Shown here in pieces: positions 8,100-16,740 of a stretch of 64,000 bases of DNA; positions within the stretch are counted from its first letter, which is position 1; each line of letters starts with the position of its first letter. The notes beneath the pieces are model-generated. The model was given only the letters and a program-made list of their open reading frames with translations. It was not told the origin of the DNA and ran no database searches. The position numbers and the translations under genes were made by a program. This DNA is from Bin75 sp965223955 (GTDB lineage Bacteria > Nitrospirota > Nitrospiria > Nitrospirales > UBA8639). The stretch is from contig OZ245029.1 in the NCBI GenBank assembly GCA_965223955.1, positions 186,001 through 250,000 of the forward strand, read 5' to 3'.

Positions 8100-8317
8100 C
8101 TTACAAAGGGGAGGGAAAGAACACGGCCACCCTCCGCCGTTTGACCATTCTGCCAACGAATGACTACCAATGAACCGTGTGTGTCCGGCGTCACGGCCTG
8201 CGATGCGAAACGATTGAGATGACGATTTGGTTCCATTTAGGGCAATTTATGACCCGTTTATACTCTAATTAGGTATCTTTTAGCTCTGTTTATGAACCTT
8301 TTGGTGACTTTGTATCG

Positions 8318-9208
8318 TCAATTCCTGCGGTCCACGATATACCGGGCAATCCCTCGCAACGAGTCCGCCTTTTCGTCAAACCCGTCGAGCCGCCCGATGG
8401 CACGGTCGGCACAATCCTGCGCGAGCTTTTGCGCGCCCTCGAGCCCATAAATCGAAGGATACGTCTGCTTGCCCCGTTCATCATCCGTGTGGGCGTCTTT
8501 CCCCAACTCCTCCCGCGCACCCGTCACGTTCAACACGTCATCCGTAATTTGAAACGCCAAGCCGATATCTTCGGCATACCCGGTCAGGTGCTCGAACTGC
8601 GTCATGCCGGCCCCGGACAGGAGCGCCCCGACCCGCACGGCGGCACGAATCAGCTTGCCCGTTTTCTGCACGTGAATCTGTTGCAAGTCCGCCAGGTCCA
8701 CCTGCCGGTTCTCGGCTTGAATGTCCAGCACCTGCCCTCCCACCATGCCCGCGTTCCCGGCCCCCAGCGCAAGCTCCGCGATAATCCGGACCTGACACCG
8801 CGGGTCCAGATCCGTCACGAGATCGGCCCGGCTACACCACTCAAACGCCATGGCGTGCAACCCGTCCCCTGCCAAAATCGCCATCGCCTCCCCATAGACT
8901 TTATGATTCGTGGGTCGCCCGCGGCGAAAATCATCGTTATCCATCGACGGCAAATCGTCATGAATCAGCGAATACGTATGGATAAACTCAAACGCGCAAG
9001 CCACGGGAAGCAGCGACGCCGGGCACGGCCCGATCGCCTCCGCCGTGGCAATCGTCAGGATGGGCCGGACCCGCTTCCCCCCGGCCAACAGGCTATACCG
9101 GATCGCCTCGTGCAGGATCGCCGGCGGCGTGCGCGGATCAGGAAGATGGGCTTCCAAAAAACGATCGACCGCGCCCCGTTTGTCTTCGAGGTATTGCCTG
9201 ATATCCAT
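8318..9208 (-). CDS. ispA: Polyprenyl (farnesyl/geranylgeranyl) diphosphate synthase
   Basis: 296 residues, full length for the IspA group. The first aspartate-rich motif is DDLPSMDNDDFRRG (about residue 83) and the second is ITDDVLNVTG (about residue 223). GGKRVRP for diphosphate binding and HVQKTGKLI are present. The enzyme condenses isopentenyl diphosphate with allylic diphosphates in the cytosol and would feed the hopanoid and carotenoid pathways represented by hpnA and the carotenoid gene upstream. Product length (C15 or C20) cannot be read reliably. In the second motif Asn replaces the usual final Asp (DDVLN instead of DDILD); this occurs in some active homologues but is worth noting. 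The dispersed repeat mosaic begins right before its ATG. Confidence 0.92.
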   Translation of the reverse strand: MDIRQYLEDKRGAVDRFLEAHLPDPRTPPAILHEAIRYSLLAGGKRVRPILTIATAEAIGPCPASLLPVACAFEFIHTYSLIHDDLPSMDNDDFRRGRPTNHKVYGEAMAILAGDGLHAMAFEWCSRADLVTDLDPRCQVRIIAELALGAGNAGMVGGQVLDIQAENRQVDLADLQQIHVQKTGKLIRAAVRVGALLSGAGMTQFEHLTGYAEDIGLAFQITDDVLNVTGAREELGKDAHTDDERGKQTYPSIYGLEGAQKLAQDCADRAIGRLDGFDEKADSLRGIARYIVDRRN

Positions 9209-9352
9209 GGATATGTAGTGCCTTTCCCCAATCTGTCATTCCTGTTTTTTCTCTTCTGTCATTCCCGTTTTTCCCTAATCTGTCATTCCTGCCTTTTCCC
9301 TTTCTGTCATTCCCGCGAAAGCAGGAATCCAGGGTCTGTCTTTCTCTTTCTG

Positions 9353-10363
9353 TCATCCTTGCGAACGCGAGGAGGTGGATTCACATTTGAAGTGCAACAG
9401 GTGGTTTCTAAAAACCTCGGCGGGCGTCTGATAGCCGAGACATTTCCGCGGGGTATTATTGTATACCTGAACCAGATGCGTAAAGTGTTCATCGGAGAGA
9501 GCCACCAAGTCGGTCTTGCGGGGCAGGGTCCGGCGCAAGCGGCCGATGGCGTTTTCGACGCCGCCCTTTTGCCAGGGCGAGTGGGTCTCACAGAAGAAGG
9601 TTTCGAGGCCGAGCGTATGGAGGGCATAATGCCGCGCAAACTCCGTCCCGTTATCGAAGGTGATTGTTTGGCGCCACGTGGGGGGCAAGGGCGCGAGGAG
9701 GGTGGCGATGGCGTGGGCGATCGGCGCGGCGGCTTTGCCGGGGGGGCGCGCGGCGATCAGCAGGCGGGAGTGGCGCTCATGGAGGGTCAAGATGGCTTGG
9801 CCGTAGATCCGGAACAACATCAGATCGGCCTCCCAATGGCCCGGGGTACGGCGATCCGCGACCGCCGCCGGCCGCTCCGCCAGCGGGCGGCGCAGAGCGA
9901 TAAAGGACGCCGGGCTGCGCCCCTTGTAGCAACGGCGCCCGCGTTTGGCTTTGGCCTGCGGCAGATAGTGGCGCCAGGCGTACTCTGTTTTGCGGGCCAT
10001 CTGCGCATAGATGAAGCGGTAGATGGTCTCGTGGGAGATGACCGGTCGGTGCTGCTCCCGAGCGAGGCGGCCGGCCACCTGTTGGGGGGACCAGCCGTGT
10101 TGAAGCTGCGCCAGGACCGTGGCGCGGAGCGTGCTGTCGCGGTCGAGCTTGGAGCCCTGCCAGCGGTGCGCCCGGGCTTGTTGGTCGGCATAGCCTGGGC
10201 GGTAGCCCTGGGTGGTGGACCCATTGCGGTTCAGCTCCCGAGCCACAGTCGATGGCGCGCGATCCAGAGTTGCCGCAATTTGGCGGATCGAGTGTCCCGT
10301 GGTGTGTAAGCGGGCCATTTCACAGCGGTCTTCAAGGGTGAGTTGTGTGTAGTAGCGTCCCAT
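9353..10363 (-). CDS. IS30-family transposase, copy 1
   Basis: 336 residues with the N-terminal HTH of IS30 (YTQLTLEDRCEMARLHTTG, HSIRQIAATLDRAPSTVARE) and a DDE integrase core: WEADLM, TFDNGTEF, and GGVENAIGRLRR. It differs from copy 2 (22893-23903) by Pro versus Ser in LLAPLPPTWRQ and in the last residues. The reading frame runs through the left end of the insertion sequence: after KCEST the final codons and the TGA stop at 9353-9355 come from the flanking GGATGACAG repeat. The protein is otherwise intact and probably functional. Confidence 0.93.
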   Translation of the reverse strand: MGRYYTQLTLEDRCEMARLHTTGHSIRQIAATLDRAPSTVARELNRNGSTTQGYRPGYADQQARAHRWQGSKLDRDSTLRATVLAQLQHGWSPQQVAGRLAREQHRPVISHETIYRFIYAQMARKTEYAWRHYLPQAKAKRGRRCYKGRSPASFIALRRPLAERPAAVADRRTPGHWEADLMLFRIYGQAILTLHERHSRLLIAARPPGKAAAPIAHAIATLLAPLPPTWRQTITFDNGTEFARHYALHTLGLETFFCETHSPWQKGGVENAIGRLRRTLPRKTDLVALSDEHFTHLVQVYNNTPRKCLGYQTPAEVFRNHLLHFKCESTSSRSQG

Positions 10364-10407
10364 GGCAACACCTTAACAAGGTGTTGCACTTCGTTTGTGA
10401 ATTTAGG
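9374..10407. mobile_element. IS30-family insertion sequence, copy 1 (about 1034 bp)
   Basis: Imperfect terminal repeats of about 21 bp (ATTCACATTTGAAGTGCAAC at 9379 and the complement of ATTCACAAACGAAGTGCAAC ending at 10402) delimit the element. GGA flanks it on both sides (9371-9373 and 10408-10410), consistent with a 3-bp duplication. It sits inside a dispersed repeat between GCGAACGCGA-GGA and GGA-TCCAGTGTCG. Exact outer ends are inferred from comparison with copy 2. Confidence 0.85.
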
Positions 10408-10980
10408 GGATCCAGTGTCGTTCTCTTCGCAAAGACAGGAAAAAGCAAAGACCCTGGATCCCCGATCGAGTCGGGGATGACAGAAGAATTGTTCCCGCAA
10501 ACGCGGGAATCCAAGGTCGTTTCTTATGCCGGTTATCCTGGTTCAGAACCTAACAAAGGCCCGAAGGGGTGTCAAGCAAAGGGGGGAGATGCTTGCGGGG
10601 ATTCGGGACTGGGGCGCAGCCACGCCCGCAAGCGCCTTGAGGTGGCGCCATGTGATGGCGCGGGTATGAAGACAAAAAAGAAAAGACCCTGGATCCTCGA
10701 TTACTAATGTCGAGGATGACAGAGGGAGAGGAGTACCCCTGTAGGTCGGGTTAGCCGAAGGCGTAACCCGACCTCTTCGCCGTTTGACGAGCACGGAACC
10801 TGTCGGATTACGCAAGGCTAATCCGACCTACACGGCTGGATCCCCGATTAAGAACGTCGGGGACAAGCGTCGAGGATGACAGAAGAAGAAAGGCAGGGAC
10901 GACAGATTGGGGAAAGCAAGGATGACAGACGGGAGACTGCGGAGATGACCCGACATTTGTAATTCCCTCGGTCCTCTGGC
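10408..10980. repeat. Gene-free repeat mosaic
   Basis: Contains GGATCCCCGATCGAGTCGGG palindromic units, a GCCATGTGATGGCGC unit near 10645, and the pair GTCGGGTTAGCCGAAGGCG / GTCGGATTACGCAAGGCTAA near 10745-10830. A nearly identical copy of 10680-10880 recurs at 12110-12300. No gene seen. Confidence 0.8.
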
Positions 10981-10993
10981 TATACTCCTGGCC

Positions 10994-11248
10994 ATGAGCA
11001 TTCGGAACCGCGCGGGAGAATGGGAACCCTTGCTCCTGGGCATCGAGCCTGAACACTGCGGGGTGTGCAATCTGGGCCTGTATCGCAACACCACCATGCT
11101 CAAGGGGGGCTGGCAACGCTGCTCCGTGTGCAACCGATTCGTCCACTATGCGTGTCTCGTCGGCGGCAAAGTAGCATTCCTCAAACTACGGCCCCGCGTG
11201 TGTCGCAACTGCGAGCACACGCTCACACACTCCGCAACACAGCCGTAG
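10994..11248 (+). CDS. Small zinc-binding (RING/PHD-like) protein of unknown role
   Basis: 84 residues. Cys/His spacing CGVCNLG...RCSVCNRFVHYACL...CRNCEH gives a C4-H-C3 type arrangement able to bind two zinc ions, similar in layout to RING/PHD fingers. No further domain is present. The ATG at 10994 is the first start after a repeat mosaic. The next gene begins 12 nt after its stop, suggesting an operon with the small membrane protein. The family is not one I can name; the zinc-ligand pattern is what I can see. Confidence 0.6.
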   Translation: MSIRNRAGEWEPLLLGIEPEHCGVCNLGLYRNTTMLKGGWQRCSVCNRFVHYACLVGGKVAFLKLRPRVCRNCEHTLTHSATQP

Positions 11249-11260
11249 ACCGCTGAACCG

Positions 11261-11596
11261 GTGAACGCCATTCCGGACGTACCAGCAACAGGATTCGGGA
11301 AGCTGCCCCTGTCCGCCCTCGTCAACATCGTGCTGGCCGTCCTCCTCTCGGCGTGGAGCGGCTTTTTCACGATGGACTTCCTGCTCAGCGGGATCTACAC
11401 GTGGCCCCGGTCGAGTCGCGTCGTGACCCTCAGCGGCGCGGTCGCCATCCTGGTTTACGAATTCATTTACAAAGAACATCAAACCCGGCATGCGGCCATC
11501 ACGGGCACCGCACCGCTGAGAGTGGTCGTGTATACGTGCATGATTCCATACATGCTGGGCACGTTGGCCCTGTTGGCCCTGATCAATCTGGGTTGA
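11261..11596 (+). CDS. Small membrane protein of unknown function
   Basis: 111 residues from a GTG start at 11261. Three hydrophobic segments are visible: LSALVNIVLAVLLSAWSGFF, VTLSGAVAILVYEFIY and YTCMIPYMLGTLALLALINL. This suggests an inner-membrane protein with three helices. It follows the zinc-finger gene by 12 nt on the same strand. No domain is recognised. Confidence 0.55.
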   Translation: MNAIPDVPATGFGKLPLSALVNIVLAVLLSAWSGFFTMDFLLSGIYTWPRSSRVVTLSGAVAILVYEFIYKEHQTRHAAITGTAPLRVVVYTCMIPYMLGTLALLALINLG

Positions 11597-11679
11597 GAAC
11601 GTAGAGGCATGCCTCGGGCTTTGACCAGGGATGACGCGGCGACGAAACCAAAAGACAGCGGATTGTTCAAAAATTCAGT

Positions 11680-11724
11680 GTGACATTTTCAGGTTGCCTT
11701 GCTATCGTGTACGCAGCGGTACAC
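11680..11724 (+). promoter_or_regulatory. Promoter and operator palindrome of the phd-like antitoxin gene
   Basis: GTGACA (11680-11685) and TATCGT (11703-11708) are spaced 17 bp. Overlapping the -10 is GTGTAC-GCAGCG-GTACAC (11707-11724), a perfect 6-bp inverted repeat placed where a Phd-type autorepressor would bind. Confidence 0.5.
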
Positions 11725-11742
11725 AAATAAATGAGGTCTACG

Positions 11743-12006
11743 ATGGATAATGCACCCACTAAAGTCAGCATCCGTGAATTTCGTTCCCACCTTGCCCAAT
11801 ATGCGGGAGCCAATTCACCTATCGCGATCACTCGCCACGGTGAGACCGTCGGCTACTATATTCCGGCGCGTCCCAGTCCGGATAAAGCAGAAATCGACGC
11901 GCTCAAGGAAGCCGCCTCACGCCTCGACTCTCTCCTTGCTCAAGCAGGTGTAAGCGAAGAGGACATGCTGACGGAGTTTCGTAAACTACGCGGCAACAGG
12001 GCTTGA
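11743..12006 (+). CDS. Phd/YefM-like antitoxin
   Basis: 87 residues from ATG 11743; GAGG lies 6 nt upstream, which favours this start over the ATG at 11731. The N-terminal half (KVSIREFRSHLAQYAGANSP, then IAITRHGETVGYYIP) is the Phd/YefM fold that binds operator DNA as a dimer. The charged helical C-terminus would neutralise a toxin. Its stop TGA overlaps the ATG of a PIN-toxin start (12006), but that toxin is cut off after 18 residues by a repeat. The antitoxin is therefore now an orphan. Confidence 0.8.
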   Translation: MDNAPTKVSIREFRSHLAQYAGANSPIAITRHGETVGYYIPARPSPDKAEIDALKEAASRLDSLLAQAGVSEEDMLTEFRKLRGNRA

Positions 12007-12060
12007 TGGCTCTTCATAAAACCCTGGTTCTGGATGCGAATATGCAAGAAAGTACTCTAA
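12006..12060 (+). pseudogene. Truncated PIN-domain toxin remnant
   Basis: The ATG at 12006-12008 overlaps the antitoxin stop. It is followed by MALHKTLVLDANMQESTL, which matches the first beta strand and catalytic Asp (LVLDAN) of PIN-domain ribonucleases. After about 18 codons the sequence switches to a dispersed repeat (CTCACGCGGCTACGAAGACA) and the domain is lost. Confidence 0.6.
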
Positions 12061-12688
12061 GCTCACGCGGCTACGAAGACAAAAAAAAAGGAAACAGAAG
12101 GATGGATCCTCGATTACTAATGTCGAGGATGACAGAGGGGGAGGAGTACCCCTGTAGGTCGGGTTAGCCGAAGGCGTAACCCGACATCTTCGCCGTTTGA
12201 CGAGCACGGAACCTGTCGGATTACGCAAGGCTAATCCGACCTACACGGCTGGATCCCCGATTAAGAATGTCGGGGACAAGCGTCGAGGATGACAGAGGGG
12301 GGGAGGCGAGGATGACAGAAGGGGTATTGGCATGAAAATAGCGAACGACAATCCGAAGTTGTCATTCCTGCTCCCTCTCCGTCATTCCTGCTCCCCTTCT
12401 GTCATTCCTGCGAAAGCAGGAATCCAGGCTTGATTTTTGTGGCGTGTGAGAAGACAAAAGAAAAGACCCTGGATCCTCGATTACTAATGTCGAGGATGAC
12501 AGACGGGGAAAAGGCGAGGATGACAGAAGGAAAAAAACGAGGATGACAGAGGGGGAAGGGCGAGGATGACAGGAAGAAAGAAGGCGAGGATGACAGAAGG
12601 AAAAAGCGAGGATGACAGAAGGAAAAAGCGGGGATGACAGAAGGAAAAAAACAAGGATGACAGAAGGAAAAAACAAGGAGAAAGCATC
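12061..12688. repeat. Repeat mosaic with a degenerate tandem array
   Basis: The first half repeats the 10680-10880 mosaic. From about 12490 to 12668 there is an array of about eight units of roughly 20-23 bp with core GAGGATGACAGAAGG and variable A/G-rich linkers. It runs right into the ribosome binding site of the small gene at 12689. Confidence 0.75.
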
Positions 12689-12862
12689 ATGAAAAATGTG
12701 GAGCTGTCGATTACGGGAAATGTCCTGACCATTACGGTGGACCTGTCGAAAGAATTCGGCCCCTCGGCCTCGGGGAAAACGACGATTATCGCCAGTACGG
12801 AAGGGAACATGACGATTCCCGGCCGGGGAGAGAAGATCGGGTTGAATGTTTACAAAAAGTAA
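12689..12862 (+). CDS. Conserved-looking 57-residue protein of unknown function
   Basis: ATG 12689 has a good AAGGAG ribosome binding site at 12675-12680. The 57 codons alternate polar and hydrophobic residues (MKNVELSITGNVLTITVDLS, then GKTTIIASTEGNMTIPGRGE, ending KIGLNVYKK), suggesting a small all-beta protein. No signal peptide or membrane helix is visible. It looks like a small conserved hypothetical family, but I cannot name one or assign a function. It stands alone between a tandem array and the 3' side of uvrA. Confidence 0.6.
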   Translation: MKNVELSITGNVLTITVDLSKEFGPSASGKTTIIASTEGNMTIPGRGEKIGLNVYKK

Positions 12863-13046
12863 GCCTGAGTTGGGGGGTAGACCCCCTCACCCTGCCCTCT
12901 CCCACCAGGGGCGAGGGAGAGAACGCGCCATGGGATGGCGCGGCTACGAAGACAGTCGGGTTACGCTACGCTAACCCGACCTACGCATCTCTGGATTCCC
13001 GATTAAAAATGTCGGGAATGACAGGAGAGGGAATGGCCGTTTGACA

Positions 13047-15578
13047 TCAGGAGAGCTCATCTTCGCGTAACACTTGCGCGGTCCAGGACGTGCCGGAGCG
13101 GATCAACTCGGCAGGCGGGCCCTCCTCCACGATATCCCCGCCGGCGTTCCCGCCATCCGGGCCCAAGTCCACGATCCAATCCGCATTCCGAATCACGTCC
13201 AGGTTATGTTCGATCACGAGCACGGTATTCCCGTGTTCCACCAACCGGTTCAACACGTCGAGCAGGCGTTGCACGTCCGCAAAATGCAACCCGGTCGTGG
13301 GCTCATCCAACAGGTACAGGGTCCGGCCCGTGGCCCGCTTGGACAGCTCGCGACTCAATTTCACGCGTTGCGCCTCGCCACCGGACAACGTCGTGGCGGA
13401 TTGCCCCAGCTTGACGTAATGCAAACCCACGTCCGCCAGCGTGTGCAATTTCCTGGCAATCGCCGGGATGTGCGCGAAAAAGTCCAGGGCCTCCGCCACG
13501 GTCATATCCAGGACCTCCGCGATATTCTTCCCCTTGTGCCGGACGTCCAGCGTTTCACGATTATACCGTTGCCCCTTACAGGCCTCGCAGGTCACGTACA
13601 CGTCGGGCAAAAAATGCATTTCGATTTTCAGCAGCCCCCCGCCCTGGCACGCCTCGCACCGGCCACCCTTCACGTTAAAACTGTAGCGTCCGGCCCGGTA
13701 GCCACGCACACGCGACTCCGGCAGCCCGGCGAACAGGTCACGAATAAACGTGAACAGGCCCGTATACGTGGCGGGATTGGAGCGCGGCGTGCGACCGATC
13801 GGCGACTGATCGATATCGATCACCTTATCCAAGGCATCGACCCCGTTCAGCGCCCGGCAGCCTTCCAGCCGGGGGTTCCCTTCGGCTACGCTCAGGGCAG
13901 GCTTCTGATACAGCAACTGCGACAGCGACGGGAACAGCACCTCCAGCAGCAGGGTACTCTTCCCGGACCCGGAGACGCCGGTGACGCACGTCAACAGCCC
14001 CAGCGGGATCTTCGCGTCCACCGACTTCAAATTATGCTTGTCGGCCCCGACCACGGTGAGAAACTTTTTGGGCCGGCGGGTGCGTGACGGCAACGCCACC
14101 CGTTTCTCCCCGCGCAGATACTGCCCGGTCAGCGAATCGGGATGACGCATCACCTCCGCGGGCGAGCCCTGCGCCACGATCGACCCGCCATACACGCCGG
14201 CGCCGGGGCCCATATCCACGATATGATCCGCCATGCGCATGGTCGCGGCATCATGCTCCACCACCAGTACGGTATTCCCCAGGTCGCGTAGCCGCAGCAA
14301 GGTTTGCAGCAACCGGTGATTATCGCGTTGGTGCAAACCGATACTCGGCTCATCCAGGATATACAACACCCCCACCAGCCCCGACCCGATCTGGGTCGCC
14401 AGCCGGATGCGTTGCCCCTCCCCACCCGACAAGGTCGCCGCCGCCCGGTCCAACGTCAGATAATCCAACCCCACGTTCAGCAAAAACTCCAACCGTTCCC
14501 GGATCTCCTTCAAAATACGCTGGCCGATCATGCGGTCCCGTTCGCTCAAGTCCAGATCTCCGAAAAACGGCACGGCCTCGCGGATCGACAGTTGCGTCAC
14601 TTCGGCAATGGACTTCCCGCCGACCTTCACGGCCAAACTCTCCGCCTTCAACCGCGTCCCCCGGCACACCGGGCAGGCGTGGCTCTCGGAATACTCCTGC
14701 CCCTCCGGGCACGCGGCCACTTCGTAGCCGATCCCGTCACAGGCCGGACACGCGCCATGCGGGCTGTTGAACGAAAACACCCGCGGTGCCATTTCCGGAT
14801 AACTCACGCCGCACGTGATACACGCCAACTGCTCACTGTACAGCGCGACCTCGTTCGTCTCCGTCAGCACCCCGACCAGGCCCTGAGTCAACTTCAACGC
14901 CGTCTCCACGGAATCCGCCAACCGCCGCTGCAACGCTTCCTCATCCTTCATCACCAGCCGGTCCACGACAATCTCGATCGTATGCTTCCGCTGCTTATCC
15001 AGCGTAATCGTCTCGTCCAGCCCCATGATCGTCCCGTCGATCCGGGCCCGCACGTAGCCCGCGCGCCGGGCATCGGCCAACTCCTTGCGATACTCCCCCT
15101 TGCGCCCGCGCACGATCGGCGCCACGATCTGAAACCGCGACCCCACCGGCAACATCCCGATGGCATCCACCATCTGCTGCACCGTCTGCGCCGTAATCGG
15201 CTGCCCGCACCCCACGCAAAACGGCTGGCCCACCCTGGCAAACAGCAGGCGCAGATAATCATAAATTTCCGTCACCGTCCCAACCGTGGACCGGGGATTG
15301 TGGCTCGTACTCTTCTGCTCGATGGAAATGGCGGGCGAGAGGCCCTCGATGGAATCCACGTCGGGCTTGCCCATCTGTTCCAGGAACTGGCGCGCGTAAG
15401 CCGACAACGACTCCACGTACCGCCGCTGCCCCTCGGCATAAATCGTGTCGAAACTCAACGACGACTTGCCCGACCCGCTCAACCCGGTCACCACCACCAA
15501 ACGATCGCGCGGCAGCACCACGTCGAGGTTCTTCAGATTATGCTCACGCGCCCCTTTAATATGAATGTACTGGCTCAT
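13047..15578 (-). CDS. uvrA: UvrABC excinuclease subunit A
   Basis: 843 residues, shorter than the usual roughly 940. Two ABC ATPase halves are complete. Walker A motifs are GLSGSGKSSLSFDT and GVSGSGKSTLLLEV; ABC signatures are ATLSGGEGQRIRLA and TTLSGGEAQRVKLS; Walker B motifs are LYILDEPSIGLH and LYLLDEPTTGLH. Zinc-binding Cys pairs lie in CVGCGQ, CPACDG...CPVCRG and CEACQGGG...CEACKG. UvrA scans DNA for bulky lesions and loads UvrB. Within the second half, LLYQ is followed by KPALSVAEGNPRLEG, whose DNA (13878-13901) matches a dispersed repeat of this genome; the frame is kept and DKVIDIDQSPIGRTPRSNP follows intact. The gene stands alone; flanks are repeats. Confidence 0.95.
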   Translation of the reverse strand: MSQYIHIKGAREHNLKNLDVVLPRDRLVVVTGLSGSGKSSLSFDTIYAEGQRRYVESLSAYARQFLEQMGKPDVDSIEGLSPAISIEQKSTSHNPRSTVGTVTEIYDYLRLLFARVGQPFCVGCGQPITAQTVQQMVDAIGMLPVGSRFQIVAPIVRGRKGEYRKELADARRAGYVRARIDGTIMGLDETITLDKQRKHTIEIVVDRLVMKDEEALQRRLADSVETALKLTQGLVGVLTETNEVALYSEQLACITCGVSYPEMAPRVFSFNSPHGACPACDGIGYEVAACPEGQEYSESHACPVCRGTRLKAESLAVKVGGKSIAEVTQLSIREAVPFFGDLDLSERDRMIGQRILKEIRERLEFLLNVGLDYLTLDRAAATLSGGEGQRIRLATQIGSGLVGVLYILDEPSIGLHQRDNHRLLQTLLRLRDLGNTVLVVEHDAATMRMADHIVDMGPGAGVYGGSIVAQGSPAEVMRHPDSLTGQYLRGEKRVALPSRTRRPKKFLTVVGADKHNLKSVDAKIPLGLLTCVTGVSGSGKSTLLLEVLFPSLSQLLYQKPALSVAEGNPRLEGCRALNGVDALDKVIDIDQSPIGRTPRSNPATYTGLFTFIRDLFAGLPESRVRGYRAGRYSFNVKGGRCEACQGGGLLKIEMHFLPDVYVTCEACKGQRYNRETLDVRHKGKNIAEVLDMTVAEALDFFAHIPAIARKLHTLADVGLHYVKLGQSATTLSGGEAQRVKLSRELSKRATGRTLYLLDEPTTGLHFADVQRLLDVLNRLVEHGNTVLVIEHNLDVIRNADWIVDLGPDGGNAGGDIVEEGPPAELIRSGTSWTAQVLREDELS
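13878..13901 (-). repeat. Dispersed repeat embedded in frame in uvrA
   Basis: On the minus strand CCTGCCCTGAGCGTAGCCGA is followed by AGGG. The same words occur in intergenic repeats near 20757-20777, 46452-46475 and 48384-48406. It encodes PALSVAEG inside UvrA. Confidence 0.7.
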
Positions 15579-16446
15579 AAATCAGTATGCGGCCTCTTCG
15601 TAGTTGTAGCCGCCACATCTCATGCGGCTTGTTCCCCCTCCTTTGTAAGGAGGGGTGAGGGGAGGTAGAGGCTGGGGCCAGGACGGTGAAACTCCGTGCT
15701 CCTTGGACGGGTTTGGCTCTACCCCACTTGGCCTCCCCTTACAAAGGGGAGGTAAGGGCAAGCGCCATGAGATGGCGCAGGTACAAAATATAGAATGTGG
15801 AGGGGCTGCATCTCAAATGTATTTGTAGCGGCCGCATCGCCTCCTTCTGTCATCCTTGCCTTTCCCTTCTGTCATCCTTGCCTTTCCCTTCTGTCATCCT
15901 TGCCTTTCCCTTCTGTCATCCTTGCCTTTCCCTTCTGTCATCCTTGCCTTTCCCTTCTGTCATCCTTGCGAACGCAAGGATCCAGGGTCCGTTATCTTCA
16001 TGAACGCAGGAAAAAACAAACACCCTGGATCCCCGATCGGGGTCGGGGATGACAGACAAAAACAAAAAGACAAGAGAAAAACCCTGGATTCCCGATCGGG
16101 GTCGGGAATGACAGAGAGGTAGTTGTAGTGGCGGCATCGCCTCCTTCTGTCATCCTTGCCTTTCCCTTCTGTCATCCTTGCCTTTCCCTTCTGTCATCCT
16201 TGCGAACGCGAGGATCCAGGGTCCGTTATCTTCATGAACGCAGGAAAAAACAAACACCCTGGATCCCCGATCGGGGTCGGGGATGACAGACAAAAACAAA
16301 AAGACAAGAGAAAAACCCTGGATCCCCGATCAGAGCCTGTCCTTGACGTTTGTAATCGAGGATCGGGGATGACGGAGAGGTAGTTGGAGCTGACAGAAGA
16401 GGTAGGGAAGGACAGCAAGGAGATTCTCAGAGGATCCCGCAGTTAC
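15579..16446. repeat. Repeat mosaic with a 22-bp tandem array
   Basis: No gene. After a CCCCTCCTTTGTAAGG / CTTACAAAGGGGAGG pair (15630-15750), five perfect copies of a 22-bp unit starting CTTCTGTCATCCTTGCC occupy 15844-15953, and a partial copy runs into GCGAACGCAAGGATCCAGG. A second set with two copies starts at 16144. Between and after them lie GGATCCCCGATCGGGGTCGG palindromes. Confidence 0.85.
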
Positions 16447-16740
16447 CTAAAACAACTCTTCATACAGATCTTCCCAATTGGCATTGTGTTCTTCGATTAA
16501 CGCGAGTTTCCATTGTCGTTTCCAATGTTTGAACTGCTTTTCTCGCTCTATGGCTGATTCAATATTCTCCGATTGTTCCCAATAGACCAATTTGTGAACG
16601 CGATATCTGTCAGTGAAACCCTCGACCAAATTGTTCTTGTGCTCATACACCCGACGAATGAGATCATTGGTGACACCGATATACAAGGTGCCATTGCGTT
16701 TGCTGGCCATGATATACACATAGTAGGTGTGGTGGTTCAT
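16447..16740 (-). CDS. GIY-YIG family nuclease-like protein
   Basis: 97 residues, the normal size for stand-alone UPF0213-type GIY-YIG proteins. The motif reads YYVYIMASKRNGTLYIGVTND with the two strands YVY and YIG, then the catalytic Arg region NDLIRRVYEHKNN, and Glu in AIEREKQFKHWKRQWK. Small GIY-YIG proteins are metal-dependent nucleases by fold; cellular roles of this class are mostly unknown. The gene is isolated between repeat arrays and intact. Confidence 0.88.
   Translation of the reverse strand: MNHHTYYVYIMASKRNGTLYIGVTNDLIRRVYEHKNNLVEGFTDRYRVHKLVYWEQSENIESAIEREKQFKHWKRQWKLALIEEHNANWEDLYEELF

Noticed and set aside
8429..10309. 626-codon open frame on the plus strand
   Set aside because: It runs antisense across ispA and the IS30 transposase and includes translated repeat; no protein-like domain.
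12362..12676. Open frames with SVILAFSFCHPRL-type or SCESRNPG-type repeats, here and at many mosaics
   Set aside because: These are translations of the dispersed DNA repeats in several frames, not genes.
14304..15668. 454-codon open frame opposite uvrA (and 13074-14087)
   Set aside because: Antisense shadow of a GC-rich conserved gene; composition is His/Arg/Pro-rich and domain-free.
15844..15969. CRISPR-like tandem repeats
   Set aside because: The 22-bp units are directly adjacent with no spacers, and no cas gene is nearby; this is a simple tandem array.
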